This document shows, piece after piece, positions 46,061 through 55,058 of a stretch of DNA of 56,607 nt. The notes under the pieces were generated by a model. It did not search any database, was not told the DNA's origin, and saw only the letters and a program-made list of their open reading frames with translations. Each line of letters opens with the position of its first letter. Position 1 is the first letter of the stretch. Both the position numbers and the translations under genes were made by a program. The stretch covers positions 1 through 56,607 of the forward strand of contig QYQM01000147.1 in the NCBI GenBank assembly GCA_007280905.1, given 5' to 3'. The stretch comes from Porphyromonadaceae bacterium (GTDB lineage Bacteria > Bacteroidota > Bacteroidia > Bacteroidales > UBA12481).

Positions 46061-48171
46061 ATGAAAACACGTTCATTATGGATTGGATTTACGATAGTAG
46101 TGACCCTCTCCTTTGCGGTGCTGCTCTTCTTTGGGCGCGAGATTTACCGGCAGGGCCCGCCGATTCCTAAACAAGTGGTTACCACTTCCGGCGAAGTATT
46201 ATTTACCGGGGTCCAGATCCGCGACGGCCAAAACGTATGGCAATCAACAATTTTGAGGCACTCGGTTTGGAGCAGCAGGCAGGCTTGCAAGCCCGGCTTA
46301 AACAGGAGATCCGGACCAATACCTATGACAAGAAAACCGGCAACCTCGTAATCTCTGAGATGCGTGCGAAAGCCTACAGGGCTAACAGCAGCTATTATGC
46401 AAAGTTATTCATGAACGACCCCTCGATGGCCTCCCTTAGGGATGCTTATGCCATGATGGATAATACGGTTAAGGATCCCGACCGGATGGCCCTGATGAAT
46501 ACTTTCTTCTTTTGGGCAACCTGGGCAACATCAACCAATCGCCCCGGTCAGGATATTACCTATTCCAATAACTGGCCGCCTGAAAAGCTCATCGATAACG
46601 TACCTTCTCCTTCTTTGATTTTCTGGACTGGATTCAGTGTAATCATTCTGCTGGCCGGTATCGGGCTGCTCGCCTGGTATAAGGCATCGGTTAAAGAAGA
46701 TAGCCTGGACTTCATTCCCGACAAGAACCCAACCATCGGAACTTTGATGACCCCTTCTATGAAGGCTACCCTCAAATATTTCTGGATTGTTACCGCCCTG
46801 ATTCTGGTTCAGATCCTGATGGGAGTAATTACCGCCCATTATAGTGTTGAGGGACAGGGTTTTTATGGATTGCCACTTTCGAAAATCCTGCCCTATTCCC
46901 TCTCCCGTACCTGGCATATTCAATTGGCTATCTTCTGGATTGCCACTTCATGGTTGGCAACCGGCTTGTTCTATGCACCAATCATTTCCGGTCATGAACC
47001 CAAATACCAGAAACTGGGTGTAAACCTCCTCTTTGGCGCGCTGCTGGTTATCGTTGTAGGCTCATTGGCCGGCCAGTTTTTAGCTATCATGCAAAAACTC
47101 GGATTAGTTCAGAACTTCTGGTTCGGACATCAGGGTTATGAGTATGTCGATCTGGGCCGGTTCTGGCAAATATTTCTATTCGCAGGTCTGTTCATTTGGC
47201 TTTTCCTGATTACCCGGGCCATTATACCGGCCTTAAAGAAGAAAACCGAAAGCCGCAGTATGCTGATAATGTTTGTGATAGCCTCATTGGCCATTGCCGC
47301 CTTTTACGGAGCCGGTCTGATGTGGGGCCGTCAAACCAATCTGGCCATGGCCGAATACTGGCGTTGGTGGGTAGTTCACCTCTGGGTGGAAGGATTCTTT
47401 GAGGTATTTGCCACGGTGATCATCGCCTTCCTTTTTGTCAGGATGCAACTCGTTCGGGCACAAACAGCCACAACAGCGGTTCTTGTTTCGACCATCATTT
47501 TCCTTTCCGGCGGGATCCTCGGAACATTTCATCATCTTTACTTTATAGGAACACCAACGGGAGTGCTTGCCCTCGGTGCCACTTTCAGCGCACTGGAAGT
47601 CGTGCCATTGGTATTGATCGGGTTTGAGGCCTGGCATAACCTCCGGCTGAGCCGCTCATCCGACTGGATAAAAATTTACCGCTGGCCTATCTATTCCTTT
47701 ATGGCGGTAGCCTTCTGGAATCTCGTCGGTGCCGGAATTTTCGGTTTCCTCATCAATCCCCCAATTGCGCTTTACTACATGCAGGGATTAAATACCACCC
47801 CGGTACACGGACATACCGCCCTTTTCGGGGTATATGGTATGCTCGGTATCGGTCTAATGCTGTTTGTATTACGCGAAATGGATCTAAAAGTCATCTGGAA
47901 GGAAGGCGCTCTCAAATGGTCGTTCTGGCTTATAAATATTGGCCTGCTGGCGATGGTATTAATCAGTGTTTTGCCGGTTGGGCTTGCCCAAACCATTGCC
48001 TCTGTTAAACATGGCCTCTGGTATGCACGCTCTGCCGAATTTCTCGATACGCCGATGATTGCAACCTTCCGGTGGATGAGGATTTTTGGTGATATGCTCT
48101 TTTCTGCCGGTGCCGTTTGCCTGGCCTGGTTTGTATTTGGATTGAAACTCGGCTGGAGTGTGAAGAAATAA
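46061..48171 (+). pseudogene. norZ: Quinol-dependent nitric oxide reductase (qNOR/NorZ) with a small deletion and frameshift
   Basis: Frame 1 (46061 to about 46240) carries the first membrane helix and 'VLFTGVQIRDGQNVWQS'. Frame 2 (ATG 46237 to 48171) resumes at 'ALGLEQQAGLQARLKQEIRTNTYD' and then encodes the rest of the enzyme. Functional qNOR has about 45-50 residues (GGQ..GT.WGHGAYVAPDW region) between these points, so about 140 bases are missing and the frame changes. All later elements are intact: 'WHIQLAIFWIATSW', 'EGFFEVFATVIIAF', 'GTFHHLYFIGTPTG' and 'VHGHTALFGVYGM', holding the heme and non-heme iron ligands. Frame 2 alone would lack helix 1. It is either a recent pseudogene or an assembly error. 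Confidence 0.85.
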
Positions 48172-48215
48172 GGCTCAGGGCTCAGGGCGCAAGTAAGGCT
48201 CAAGGCACAAGGGTA
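48171..48215. repeat. Fragment of heptad repeat A
   Basis: GGCTCAGGGCTCAGG and GGCTCAAGGCACAAGG units directly after the nitric oxide reductase stop, lacking the right arm and inner hairpin seen in the two full copies. From here to 48315 there is no gene that I can support. Confidence 0.65.
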
Positions 48216-48315
48216 AAGGATTCGAATTTATCCCCTGATGACCCTGATAACACAGATTTTCGCTTTTACTATCTGGGTTATCAGTGCCATCTGCGGACAA
48301 TAATCTTTAAGAGGT

Positions 48316-48453
48316 ATGTTTATTTTAAAGGATTTCAATTTGCCCGGCATTCATACGGTCAGCATGGATGCTTCAAGCCTGCCGAAAGGGAACTATTTTA
48401 TACGACTGGTTTCGGACGGACAAGTTCTGTCGAAACCGGTTGTGCTGCAATAA
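48316..48453 (+). pseudogene. Remnant of a T9SS sorting domain
   Basis: 45 codons reading MFILKDFNLPGIHTVSMDAS, then LPKGNYFIRLVSDGQVLSKP and VVLQ before TAA. The 'LPKGNYFIRL..DGQ....P.V' text is the C-terminal third of a type A T9SS domain. No larger protein precedes it, so the gene that carried it is gone. Confidence 0.75.
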
Positions 48454-48502
48454 ACAGACATTACACAGAGACGGATGATCATCCGATAAAATGGTAAAAA
48501 AA

Positions 48503-48533
48503 GGCTGCCTCACAAACGAGGCGGCCTCTTTTT
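48503..48533. terminator. Rho-independent terminator
   Basis: GGCTGCCTC at 48503-48511 pairs with GAGGCGGCC at 48518-48526 around ACAAAC, with T-run 48528-48533 and an A-run upstream, so it can serve both strands. Confidence 0.85.
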
Positions 48534-48645
48534 GTTTCAGTTAATACACACTCTACACATTCTTACAATTCAGATGCAGAAACCCGCATCCTGAAAGTCC
48601 TCCGAGATAAATACAGAGCAATCTGCCCGAATCAGGATATAGGTT

Positions 48646-48903
48646 CTATTCAGGATTAACGGCTTCTTTACATCCCACATGATTAATGTCAGTTGCTTCT
48701 CCGCAACATATAGGAATGTAAAAACCATATACCCAAGTATCATGAGTCCTGTAATAGTGTCCATTTGCGGTATCACATTGTGGACCACTACAGGTAGTTG
48801 GTCCACCTTCGTCTGCATAAACCTTTATGGGTGGAGATGTCGTAAACACCAAGACGGAACAAGCAATTAATGCCGTTCCAAATAAAATAGTTTTTCTTTT
48901 CAT
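48646..48903 (-). CDS. Small secreted cysteine-containing peptide, NVEALA-like
   Basis: 85 residues, MKRKTILFGTALIACSVLVF signal region, processed near KVYADEGGP. The mature part has five Cys ('TTCSGPQC', 'PICC', 'GCKEA'). The layout of a short basic N-terminus, hydrophobic stretch and small Cys-containing tail beside a 6-bladed propeller resembles NVEALA peptides of Bacteroidota, although the NVEALA motif itself is not present. It lies 62 bases downstream of the propeller gene on the same strand. Function unknown. Confidence 0.6.
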   Translation of the reverse strand: MKRKTILFGTALIACSVLVFTTSPPIKVYADEGGPTTCSGPQCDTANGHYYRTHDTWVYGFYIPICCGEATDINHVGCKEAVNPE

Positions 48904-48965
48904 AATTATTTAAGTTTTAGTTCGTCGGAATTTTTGGTTTCGATATTACCATTATAAGAATTGTA

Positions 48966-50117
48966 TTAAAGCTCACTAACAGAGAATATAATAATGTATG
49001 GATTATCGTTATCATTAATGTCTAACTCTTTAAACTGATCACTAGATTTCTGAAATTGAACAAGCTGTTCCGGTTCAACCAGTCCGTAAAAGGTGCTATC
49101 ATTCTTAATGCCCCAATTAAAACAAAAGGGAATTAAACCAGAGTCAATACAATCATTGAGACTATAGATTTTCTTATTCTTAATTGATTGGAAAAAGGTG
49201 ATTAGCTTCCTGTTATATTCGACTATGAATACCAGAAAGTGATTCGTTTTGAAAATGCTATATAAGGATCCTACTTTGCTCCCCTGATTAATTTGCTCTC
49301 TCAATTCATCACTCGAAAGCGTTGCTAATTCGGTGGATGAGAAATTGTACTTTCCAAAACTCAGATGGTAGCGGATTCTCTCCTTGTCTCCAACAAGGTG
49401 ATAGATGTTGTAATTCCACGGAGCGACAAATAAAATTTCATCGCGATTAATAAATACGGGAGTAAACAAATCCATGGATACTTTATTGTTACTCAAAAGA
49501 ATGTCAAAATGTTTTTCCTTTGTAAAACTATTAGTGAATAAGGTATATGTTAGAAATTGGGTCTTTCCCTTTGGACTTGGGTTAGGGCTTGTAGCACAAT
49601 TATATACAAGAAATGTGTCTCGATTAATATGGTAGAAGTCCTTAATAAATACATTCGGGTGTTTCTTGGAATAAATAAAATTGCCATTCAAATCATACGT
49701 GTTGATCGCACTTAATGCCTGGTCGTGTAATAAAATTACTGAATCTTCTTCATTGATGGCAAATGCATATGGTTCTATTACTTCCCCTGGTCCTTTCCCC
49801 TGAATGGTTTTCCAAACGAATTTTCCCTTTTCGTCAAAAACAAAAAAAGTCGGTTTTTGAAACCTGTTCTTATCAATAAGATAGAACCGATGGTTAAAAT
49901 ACTTTACCTGAGATGCATAACCTATTAGGCTATTTTGAGAGGTTTCAAGAGGGATCACATCCTTAATGCTAACGTTTAATAAAGCTCCGTTTTTGTCATC
50001 TATGTTTATTATTATTTCCTCTGGACTCTTATCCATTCCCGATTCGCGATTCGCACAAGAAGCCAGAAGGACAAATAGAATGCTGGCAACAGTAATAATA
50101 GTAATTGGATATTTCAT
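48966..50117 (-). CDS. 6-bladed beta-propeller lipoprotein
   Basis: 383 residues; MKYPITIITVASILFVLLASC has a lipobox (LASC). Repeated strands such as 'GYASQVKYFNHRFYLIDK', 'VFDEKGKFVWKTIQGKGPGE' and 'DEILFVAPWNYNIYHL' are typical of 6-bladed propellers. Members sit in the periplasm or outer membrane facing inward and are often encoded with small secreted peptides; the biochemical role is unknown. A truncated copy lies at 13282-13830. It is followed by the small peptide gene and preceded by the thioredoxin-fold gene, 63 bases apart, so the three are probably an operon. Confidence 0.85.
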   Translation of the reverse strand: MKYPITIITVASILFVLLASCANRESGMDKSPEEIIINIDDKNGALLNVSIKDVIPLETSQNSLIGYASQVKYFNHRFYLIDKNRFQKPTFFVFDEKGKFVWKTIQGKGPGEVIEPYAFAINEEDSVILLHDQALSAINTYDLNGNFIYSKKHPNVFIKDFYHINRDTFLVYNCATSPNPSPKGKTQFLTYTLFTNSFTKEKHFDILLSNNKVSMDLFTPVFINRDEILFVAPWNYNIYHLVGDKERIRYHLSFGKYNFSSTELATLSSDELREQINQGSKVGSLYSIFKTNHFLVFIVEYNRKLITFFQSIKNKKIYSLNDCIDSGLIPFCFNWGIKNDSTFYGLVEPEQLVQFQKSSDQFKELDINDNDNPYIIIFSVSEL

Positions 50118-50180
50118 AAGGTAAATGGCTATTTAGTTGAGATTTTGGTTTTGTTTCTGGATGTTTGATATACAATGTTT

Positions 50181-50801
50181 TTAAAATCCTTTTCTAAAAA
50201 ATGCTCGAATTCTACTAAAATAGATTTCATTCAATTCTGGATACTCATCCGCTAAAAAAGCATATTGAATCTTAAGTTTTTCATCCAATAAGAAAAAAAA
50301 GGGTGTCTTCTTTATGTCTGAGTCAGTTTCAATACTTAGATTAAAACTTCCTGTAAAATTGTAACAAGGAAAATTTATTCCAGTGCTATTTCTGAAAATA
50401 TTCAATAAGCGAGTATTTTCATAGTCAGAAATGATAATAATGTTTTGGTACCCTATGCTATCTCCTAGTTCTCTCAAGTACTTAATATCATCAGCAACGC
50501 AGGCGCTACAGGATTGGTTTGAAAATCGGTAAATGAGTTTTGACGAGGTAACTAAACTCTTAATTGGAACAGTATCATTATTCAAATCAGTTAAATAGAG
50601 ATCTCGTAATGTCAGATTTTCAGTATATAACTCCCTATTAAACCTGTAGACATACTTCTTAATTCTATACTCAGATAGTATTAAATCCTTTCTTAATTCT
50701 TCATAATGTTTAAAAGTCTGTCTTGACTTAAAGGATAAATAAATCAATACAGGAACGAAAATTAATAATAACAACCAGCAAAGATTAAGGTTCCTTTTCA
50801 T
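50181..50801 (-). CDS. Membrane-anchored thioredoxin-fold protein with CSAC motif
   Basis: 206 residues. One N-terminal hydrophobic segment (about residues 7-24, LCWLLLLIFVPVLIYLS) anchors it. Then come a short coil and 'YRFSNQSCSACVADDIKYL', a CxxC in thioredoxin-like position (Cys98/Cys101). 'NIIIISDYENTRL' and 'TPFFFLLDEKLKIQY' complete the fold, including the cis-Pro (KKTPF). It could reduce or form disulfides in the periplasm, perhaps those of the Cys-rich peptide two genes downstream; that link is inference. Confidence 0.75.
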   Translation of the reverse strand: MKRNLNLCWLLLLIFVPVLIYLSFKSRQTFKHYEELRKDLILSEYRIKKYVYRFNRELYTENLTLRDLYLTDLNNDTVPIKSLVTSSKLIYRFSNQSCSACVADDIKYLRELGDSIGYQNIIIISDYENTRLLNIFRNSTGINFPCYNFTGSFNLSIETDSDIKKTPFFFLLDEKLKIQYAFLADEYPELNEIYFSRIRAFFRKGF

Positions 50802-50823
50802 AGAATATGTTATTACTTATTCA

Positions 50824-50976
50824 TTAGAAATATGAAACGGGGGTAACAAATTGAACACCTTTGCAAATAATCCCTCCAAATGCTGTCTTCGTTTTTGTTG
50901 GGCCAAAAGTTTCATTGTCGTTTTCCGACCCTTTCTTACCGGATAACCTCCTTTTTCTTATAGAAAATATCAACAT
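50824..50976 (-). CDS. Possible 50-residue ORF upstream of the thioredoxin-fold gene
   Basis: MLIFSIRKRRLSGKKGSEND and further to VSYF. An AGGAGG-like purine run lies in its own 5' codons, not upstream. It stands immediately ahead of the 50181-50801 gene on the same strand. No family is recognised. It may be spurious. Confidence 0.25.
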   Translation of the reverse strand: MLIFSIRKRRLSGKKGSENDNETFGPTKTKTAFGGIICKGVQFVTPVSYF

Positions 50977-50997
50977 CATAATAATTTTACAAATTTC

Positions 50998-51345
50998 CTA
51001 AAGGTATGTAAAACAAAATTCCTGTATATCAGGATTGTGTAAACTGCAGGGGTTACTGTGTAGTTGGTAACTTTTCAAGGATAACTGGTATTTAGTATGA
51101 ATAAATAATGAAACAGCTTCAAAAAGGGGCTGTCTCAAATTGGCAGCCTCCATTTTATTGATCCAGTCGGAGCAGCATCCACTTATCGAACAAAATGCCT
51201 TCCAGCACATTCTGTAAGCAAAGGTTCCAGCCGATAAACTATCGAATAAAAGCTTTGTCGGGGAGTTTTTAGGGTTTCTCTTTTCATTGCATTGGATAAA
51301 GAGCAAGGCAAATGCACTATATATCAATATTTTGTAAAGCTTCAT
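50998..51345 (-). CDS. Small lipoprotein-like ORF with a terminator inside
   Basis: 115 residues from ATG 51345: MKLYKILIYSAFALLFIQCN, a lipoprotein-like signal with an imperfect lipobox. The next section 'FAYRMCWKAFCSISGCC' is Cys-rich. After 'WINK' the frame runs through a terminator hairpin (51128-51148), so the final 50 codons are probably not natural and the original gene is truncated or frame-broken. A longer frame to 51822 is only an extension of this one. Confidence 0.45.
   Translation of the reverse strand: MKLYKILIYSAFALLFIQCNEKRNPKNSPTKLLFDSLSAGTFAYRMCWKAFCSISGCCSDWINKMEAANLRQPLFEAVSLFIHTKYQLSLKSYQLHSNPCSLHNPDIQEFCFTYL
51128..51148 (-). terminator. Terminator-like hairpin for the minus strand
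   Basis: On the minus strand GGCTGCC (51148-51142) pairs with GACAGCC (51134-51128) with one mismatch, then CCTTTTT. It resembles the terminator at 48503-48533. Confidence 0.55.
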
Positions 51346-51487
51346 TTTTAATATTATTCCATTGGTGTGAGATGTTGAATTTATTAAGATTTTTACGTCT
51401 TTACGTCTTACACTATCGATTAAACAATTTGCCGTTTCAATCGTATAATGACCAATAAAACACCAAACAAATAAACTTAAACACAGT

Positions 51488-52009
51488 ATGGCATCAATTA
51501 CCTTAAAGGGGAATCCAATCAATACTATGGGATCACTTCCCAAAGCCGGACAGCAATTGTCGGACTTTGACCTGATCGCAAACGATTTATCACACGTTTC
51601 TCTCAAAACTTTTTCAGGCAATAAACTGGTATTGAACATTTTTCCGAGCCTGGATACTGGTACTTGTGCCGCTTCGGTAAGAGCATTTAATAAAGCTGCT
51701 GCCGGACTGAAAAATACGAAGGTTTTGTGCATTTCACGTGACCTTCCATTTGCCCAGGCCCGTTTCTGCGGAACCGAAGGTATTTTCAATGCCATTACCC
51801 TTTCTGATTTTGCAACCGGCAAATTCGGTAAAGATTACCAGGTCGAAATCACTACCGGACCATTGGCTCATTTGCTTTCACGCGCAGTAGTCGTAGCCGA
51901 TGCCAGCGGTAAAGTTTTATATTCCGAACAGGTTCCTGAAATCGTGAACGAACCCAATTACCAGGCAGCACTGGCGTCACTGGGTGCCGGACAACCCCGA
52001 GTAGCGTGA
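51488..52009 (+). CDS. tpx: Thiol peroxidase (Tpx-type peroxiredoxin)
   Basis: 173 residues. The peroxidatic cysteine is Cys60 (FPSLDTGTCAASVR) and the resolving cysteine Cys94 (ARFCGTEG), the atypical two-Cys arrangement of Tpx. 'VLCISRDLPFAQARF' is a signature. It reduces hydrogen and organic peroxides with thioredoxin in the cytosol. The last eight residues (GAGQPRVA) come from repeat B text, beyond the family's normal end. Confidence 0.95.
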   Translation: MASITLKGNPINTMGSLPKAGQQLSDFDLIANDLSHVSLKTFSGNKLVLNIFPSLDTGTCAASVRAFNKAAAGLKNTKVLCISRDLPFAQARFCGTEGIFNAITLSDFATGKFGKDYQVEITTGPLAHLLSRAVVVADASGKVLYSEQVPEIVNEPNYQAALASLGAGQPRVA

Positions 52010-52047
52010 CGGGGCCCCCGCGGGGATGACAGGAGCACTTGTCACCC
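52001..52047 (-). repeat. Repeat family B copy, inverted
   Basis: GTAGCGTGACGGGGCCCCCG then CGGGGATGACAGGAG and CACTTGTCACCC. Bases 52019-52047 are the exact reverse complement of 19023-19051. It overlaps the end of the tpx gene. Confidence 0.8.
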
Positions 52048-52072
52048 GTCTGGGGAATAACGCCTATCTTTG
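52039..52072 (+). promoter_or_regulatory. Promoter of the methyltransferase gene
   Basis: TTG at 52039-52041, a 23-base spacer and TATCTTTG at 52065-52072. The ATG at 52077 follows after four bases, giving an essentially leaderless mRNA. The -33 TTG lies in repeat B. Confidence 0.6.
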
Positions 52073-52076
52073 AAAG

Positions 52077-53252
52077 ATGGAAAACAATCCAAACGGCATA
52101 TTCTTCGATAAGCTTGCCCAGGTTATCGACAGCAAAGAACTTATTAAACTGATCGTCAGCAATCAAAAAAACAAATCATCCGGTCTGCTTAGTATCATTG
52201 TAACCATTGCGCAGCTGAAACGCGGATACCGGCTGAATTTTGTCTATCGGCATACTACTAAAGATATTACCAAAAACTATGAGTTTACCGAAGGTATCGA
52301 GTTGCTCAAGGAAGCCCTGGCAACTGATTTTAATAATGCCGACCTGTTTTCCAATCACGAAAACGTAACTCTGGTTACCACGCCTGCCGGGAAAGTAAAG
52401 ACGAGCACTCATGAACCTACTTTACAACCTTTTACCGCATTCCATCATGATAGAATAAAAGTACGGCTGATTAATACCATCGGCAATATTTATTTAAGAG
52501 AACTGGGAATTACCAATGCGAATTGGGAAGTCAGACGGGAAATGAGCGATAAGTATAAACAGATCAACCGGTACATCGAACTGATAGAACCTGAATTAAA
52601 AGAAATTACACTACCTTCTGATTATCATGTTGTTGACATGGGATCGGGCAAAGGGTACCTGACATTTGCCCTCTATGATTATCTGGCAAATAGCTTGGGG
52701 AAAATCCCCGTAATGACTGGTGTGGAATTCAGGGAAGATTTAGTTCAATCCTGCAATTTAATTGCAGAAAAATCAAAATTCGATCATTTAAATTTTATTT
52801 CCGGCACTATAGAAAAGGTTGAATTAAATAAAATCGATATTTTAATTGCCTTGCATGCGTGCGATACTGCCACTGATGATGCTATTTACAGAGGAATTAC
52901 ATCCAATGCTTCCTTAATTGTTTGCGCTCCATGCTGCCATAAACAAATCAGAAAAGAATTAAATGTAACCAATGAGCTTAATAATATTGTAAAATACGGG
53001 ATATTAAAGGAGCGGCAGGCTGAAATAATTACCGATACCATCAGGGCCATGATCCTCGAAGCATTTGGTTATAAAACTAAAGTCTTCGAATTCATTTCAA
53101 CCGAGCATACCCCCAAAAATGTGATGATAATCGGCCGGAAAACAGCAAAAGAAAACCCCGATAAACAGAAGATTTTTAACGATATCAAAGCAATCAGGGA
53201 AGTTTTTGGCATAGAGAAGCATTATTTGGAAGAACTGATGAGAAGACCTTAA
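52077..53252 (+). CDS. Class I SAM-dependent methyltransferase (METTL25/RRNAD1-like)
   Basis: 391 residues. The SAM motif I is VVDMGSGKGYLTFAL (about residue 188). 'ALHACDTATDDAI' and 'IVCAPCCHKQIRKEL' match a family with Rossmann fold and a conserved Cys-Cys-His, of the METTL25/RRNAD1 group. The N-terminal 130 residues are an extra domain of unknown role, possibly RNA-binding. Substrate (tRNA, rRNA or protein) not known. The gene has its own near-leaderless promoter. Confidence 0.8.
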   Translation: MENNPNGIFFDKLAQVIDSKELIKLIVSNQKNKSSGLLSIIVTIAQLKRGYRLNFVYRHTTKDITKNYEFTEGIELLKEALATDFNNADLFSNHENVTLVTTPAGKVKTSTHEPTLQPFTAFHHDRIKVRLINTIGNIYLRELGITNANWEVRREMSDKYKQINRYIELIEPELKEITLPSDYHVVDMGSGKGYLTFALYDYLANSLGKIPVMTGVEFREDLVQSCNLIAEKSKFDHLNFISGTIEKVELNKIDILIALHACDTATDDAIYRGITSNASLIVCAPCCHKQIRKELNVTNELNNIVKYGILKERQAEIITDTIRAMILEAFGYKTKVFEFISTEHTPKNVMIIGRKTAKENPDKQKIFNDIKAIREVFGIEKHYLEELMRRP

Positions 53253-53258
53253 GACGAG

Positions 53259-53317
53259 ATCCACCTCACCCCCGTCCCCTCTCCCGCGCTCGCTCCGCTC
53301 ACGGGAGAGGGGCGAGA
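53259..53317 (+). repeat. Repeat family C copy
   Basis: CTCACCCCCGTCCCCTCTCC then GCGCTCGCTCCGCTCACGGG and AGAGGGG, the same element as 33808-33867 and in the same orientation, seven bases after the methyltransferase stop. Confidence 0.8.
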
Positions 53318-53346
53318 TCTCCGCATCAGCCTTGTAACTCCTTCAT

Positions 53347-53375
53347 ACGTCCTCACTCCCTTAACGTCCTCACGT
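53347..53375 (-). repeat. Repeat family E copy at the release factor 3 stop
   Basis: The reverse complement reads ACGTGAGGACGTTAAGGGAG then TGAGGACGT, matching 4250-4274 with one mismatch. It ends one base before the stop codon of the prfC gene. Confidence 0.7.
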
Positions 53376-54959
53376 CTACTCCTTATTCTCTGACGTGCTG
53401 TGAAAAACCAGCGCCGGATAAACCTCCCTGGTAATCTTAAAGTGCCATTCGCTTTCGGCCATAAATACCGGACGGTCATCTTTGTCGAAAGTAATATGCT
53501 GGACATTGATCGACAGGAACTTGGTGATCTGGGCTTTGTCTTTGGATGTAAACCAGAAAGCTTTAAAATACCGCAGCGGCTGAAATGAACAGGATGCCCC
53601 GTACTCATGAAGCAACCTGAACTGTATCACCTCAAACTGCAATTCTCCAACGGTTCCGATAATCTTGATGTTTCCCGGCTGACGGATAAACAACTGTGCA
53701 ACCCCTTCATCTGATAGTTGCCTTACGCCCTTCTCCAACTGTTTGGTCTTGAATGGATCCTTGTTGATCAGCTCTTTGAATATCTCCGGCGAAAAGCTCG
53801 GAATGCCTTTAAATGAAAGCTTTTCACCCTCGGTTAAGGTATCTCCGATCTTGAAATTTCCCGTATCATACAAACCAACAACATCACCCGGAAAAGCTTC
53901 CTCCACGATGCTCTTTTCGTTGGCCATGAAACTCGTCGGACTCGAAAAGCGCAATTTCTTATCTAAACGGGTATGATAAAAAAACTTATTCCGCTCAAAC
54001 TGCCCCGATACCACCCGGCAAAAAGCAATCCTGTCGCGATGCTTGGGATCAATATTCGCATGAATTTTAAAAACGAATCCGGTGAAATCATTTTCCTCCG
54101 GTTTCACCTCCCGCATATCCGTCAACCGCGGCAGTGGGGCGGGGGCTATCGAAATAAAAGTGTCGAGCAATTCCTTTACCCCGAAGTTATTGATGGCACT
54201 GCCAAAAAAGACAGGTGCCAGGTAGCCCTCGCTATACAGCTCCCTGTCGAAAGGCTCATAAGCGCTGTCAATTAATTCGATATCTTTCCTGAGATGGTTG
54301 GCCGAATCGGCTCCCACCCGCTTGTCGAGTTCCGGACTGTCCAGATCGTCAATGGCAAAATTATCATCGGAGATCCGGGTGATATGCGGAGTAAACAGTT
54401 GCAGATGCTTGGTAAACAGGTTGTAAACACCTTTAAAACCCGCACCCATTCCGATGGGCCAGGTAAGCGGCCGGGTGTGAATGCTCAGCTCTGTCTCGAT
54501 AATATGCAGCAAATCATACGGATCGATTCCCTCGCGGTCGAGTTTGTTGATGAAAATGATCACGGGAGTATGCCGCATCCTGCACACTTCCATCAGTTTG
54601 CGGGTCTGCTCTTCAACCCCCTTCACGCAATCAACCACCAGAATCACGCTGTCGACAGCCGTTAAGGTACGGTAGGTATCCTCGGCAAAATCCTTGTGAC
54701 CGGGAGTATCGAGAATGTTGATTTTGAAGCCGTCGTATTCAAAACCCATCACCGAGGTAGCCACAGAAATACCGCGCTGCTTCTCGATTTCCATAAAATC
54801 GGAAGTTGCGGTTTTGCGAATCTTGTTCATTTTTACAGCACCTGCTGTTTTGATGGCTCCACCGAATAAAAGGATTTTTTCCGTCAGGGTTGTTTTTCCG
54901 GCATCGGGGTGGCTGATGATCCCAAATGTTCGTCTTCTGCTGATTTCTTCTTGATTCAA
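53376..54959 (-). CDS. prfC: Peptide chain release factor 3
   Basis: 527 residues from the TTG at 54959; an in-frame TTG at 54983 adds eight residues. The shorter start is chosen because the family begins '[21 protein letters not shown]' (here [11 protein letters not shown]) and a -7-like TTCCTTTG lies just upstream at 54981-54988. It is a GTPase of the EF-G family: P-loop [10 protein letters not shown], switch [20 protein letters not shown] motif INKLDREG. Domains II and III follow. It recycles release factors 1 and 2 after termination and is cytosolic. Confidence 0.95.
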   Translation of the reverse strand: MNQEEISRRRTFGIISHPDAGKTTLTEKILLFGGAIKTAGAVKMNKIRKTATSDFMEIEKQRGISVATSVMGFEYDGFKINILDTPGHKDFAEDTYRTLTAVDSVILVVDCVKGVEEQTRKLMEVCRMRHTPVIIFINKLDREGIDPYDLLHIIETELSIHTRPLTWPIGMGAGFKGVYNLFTKHLQLFTPHITRISDDNFAIDDLDSPELDKRVGADSANHLRKDIELIDSAYEPFDRELYSEGYLAPVFFGSAINNFGVKELLDTFISIAPAPLPRLTDMREVKPEENDFTGFVFKIHANIDPKHRDRIAFCRVVSGQFERNKFFYHTRLDKKLRFSSPTSFMANEKSIVEEAFPGDVVGLYDTGNFKIGDTLTEGEKLSFKGIPSFSPEIFKELINKDPFKTKQLEKGVRQLSDEGVAQLFIRQPGNIKIIGTVGELQFEVIQFRLLHEYGASCSFQPLRYFKAFWFTSKDKAQITKFLSINVQHITFDKDDRPVFMAESEWHFKITREVYPALVFHSTSENKE

Positions 54960-55013
54960 AGTATTCCAATAGATTGATCGCAAAGGAACGAATTTTCGCG
55001 CTGATGGGCAAAC

Positions 55014-55044
55014 CAGAGTTTCAGAGTTTCAGAGTTTCAGAGTT
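55014..55044 (+). repeat. Tandem repeat (CAGAGTTT)x4
   Basis: Three full copies and one near-copy of an 8-base unit. It is followed at 55059 by repeat B. Confidence 0.8.
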
Positions 55045-55058
55045 ACGCCGGAGCTATT

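Noticed and set aside
46237-48171. A naturally short nitric oxide reductase starting at ATG 46237
   Set aside because: It would lack the first membrane helix, which is present in another frame directly upstream with a strong promoter, so a broken full-length gene is more likely.
50998-51822. A single 274-codon minus-strand gene
   Set aside because: Its upper half is antisense to the tpx gene; only the part from ATG 51345 has a signal-like N-terminus.
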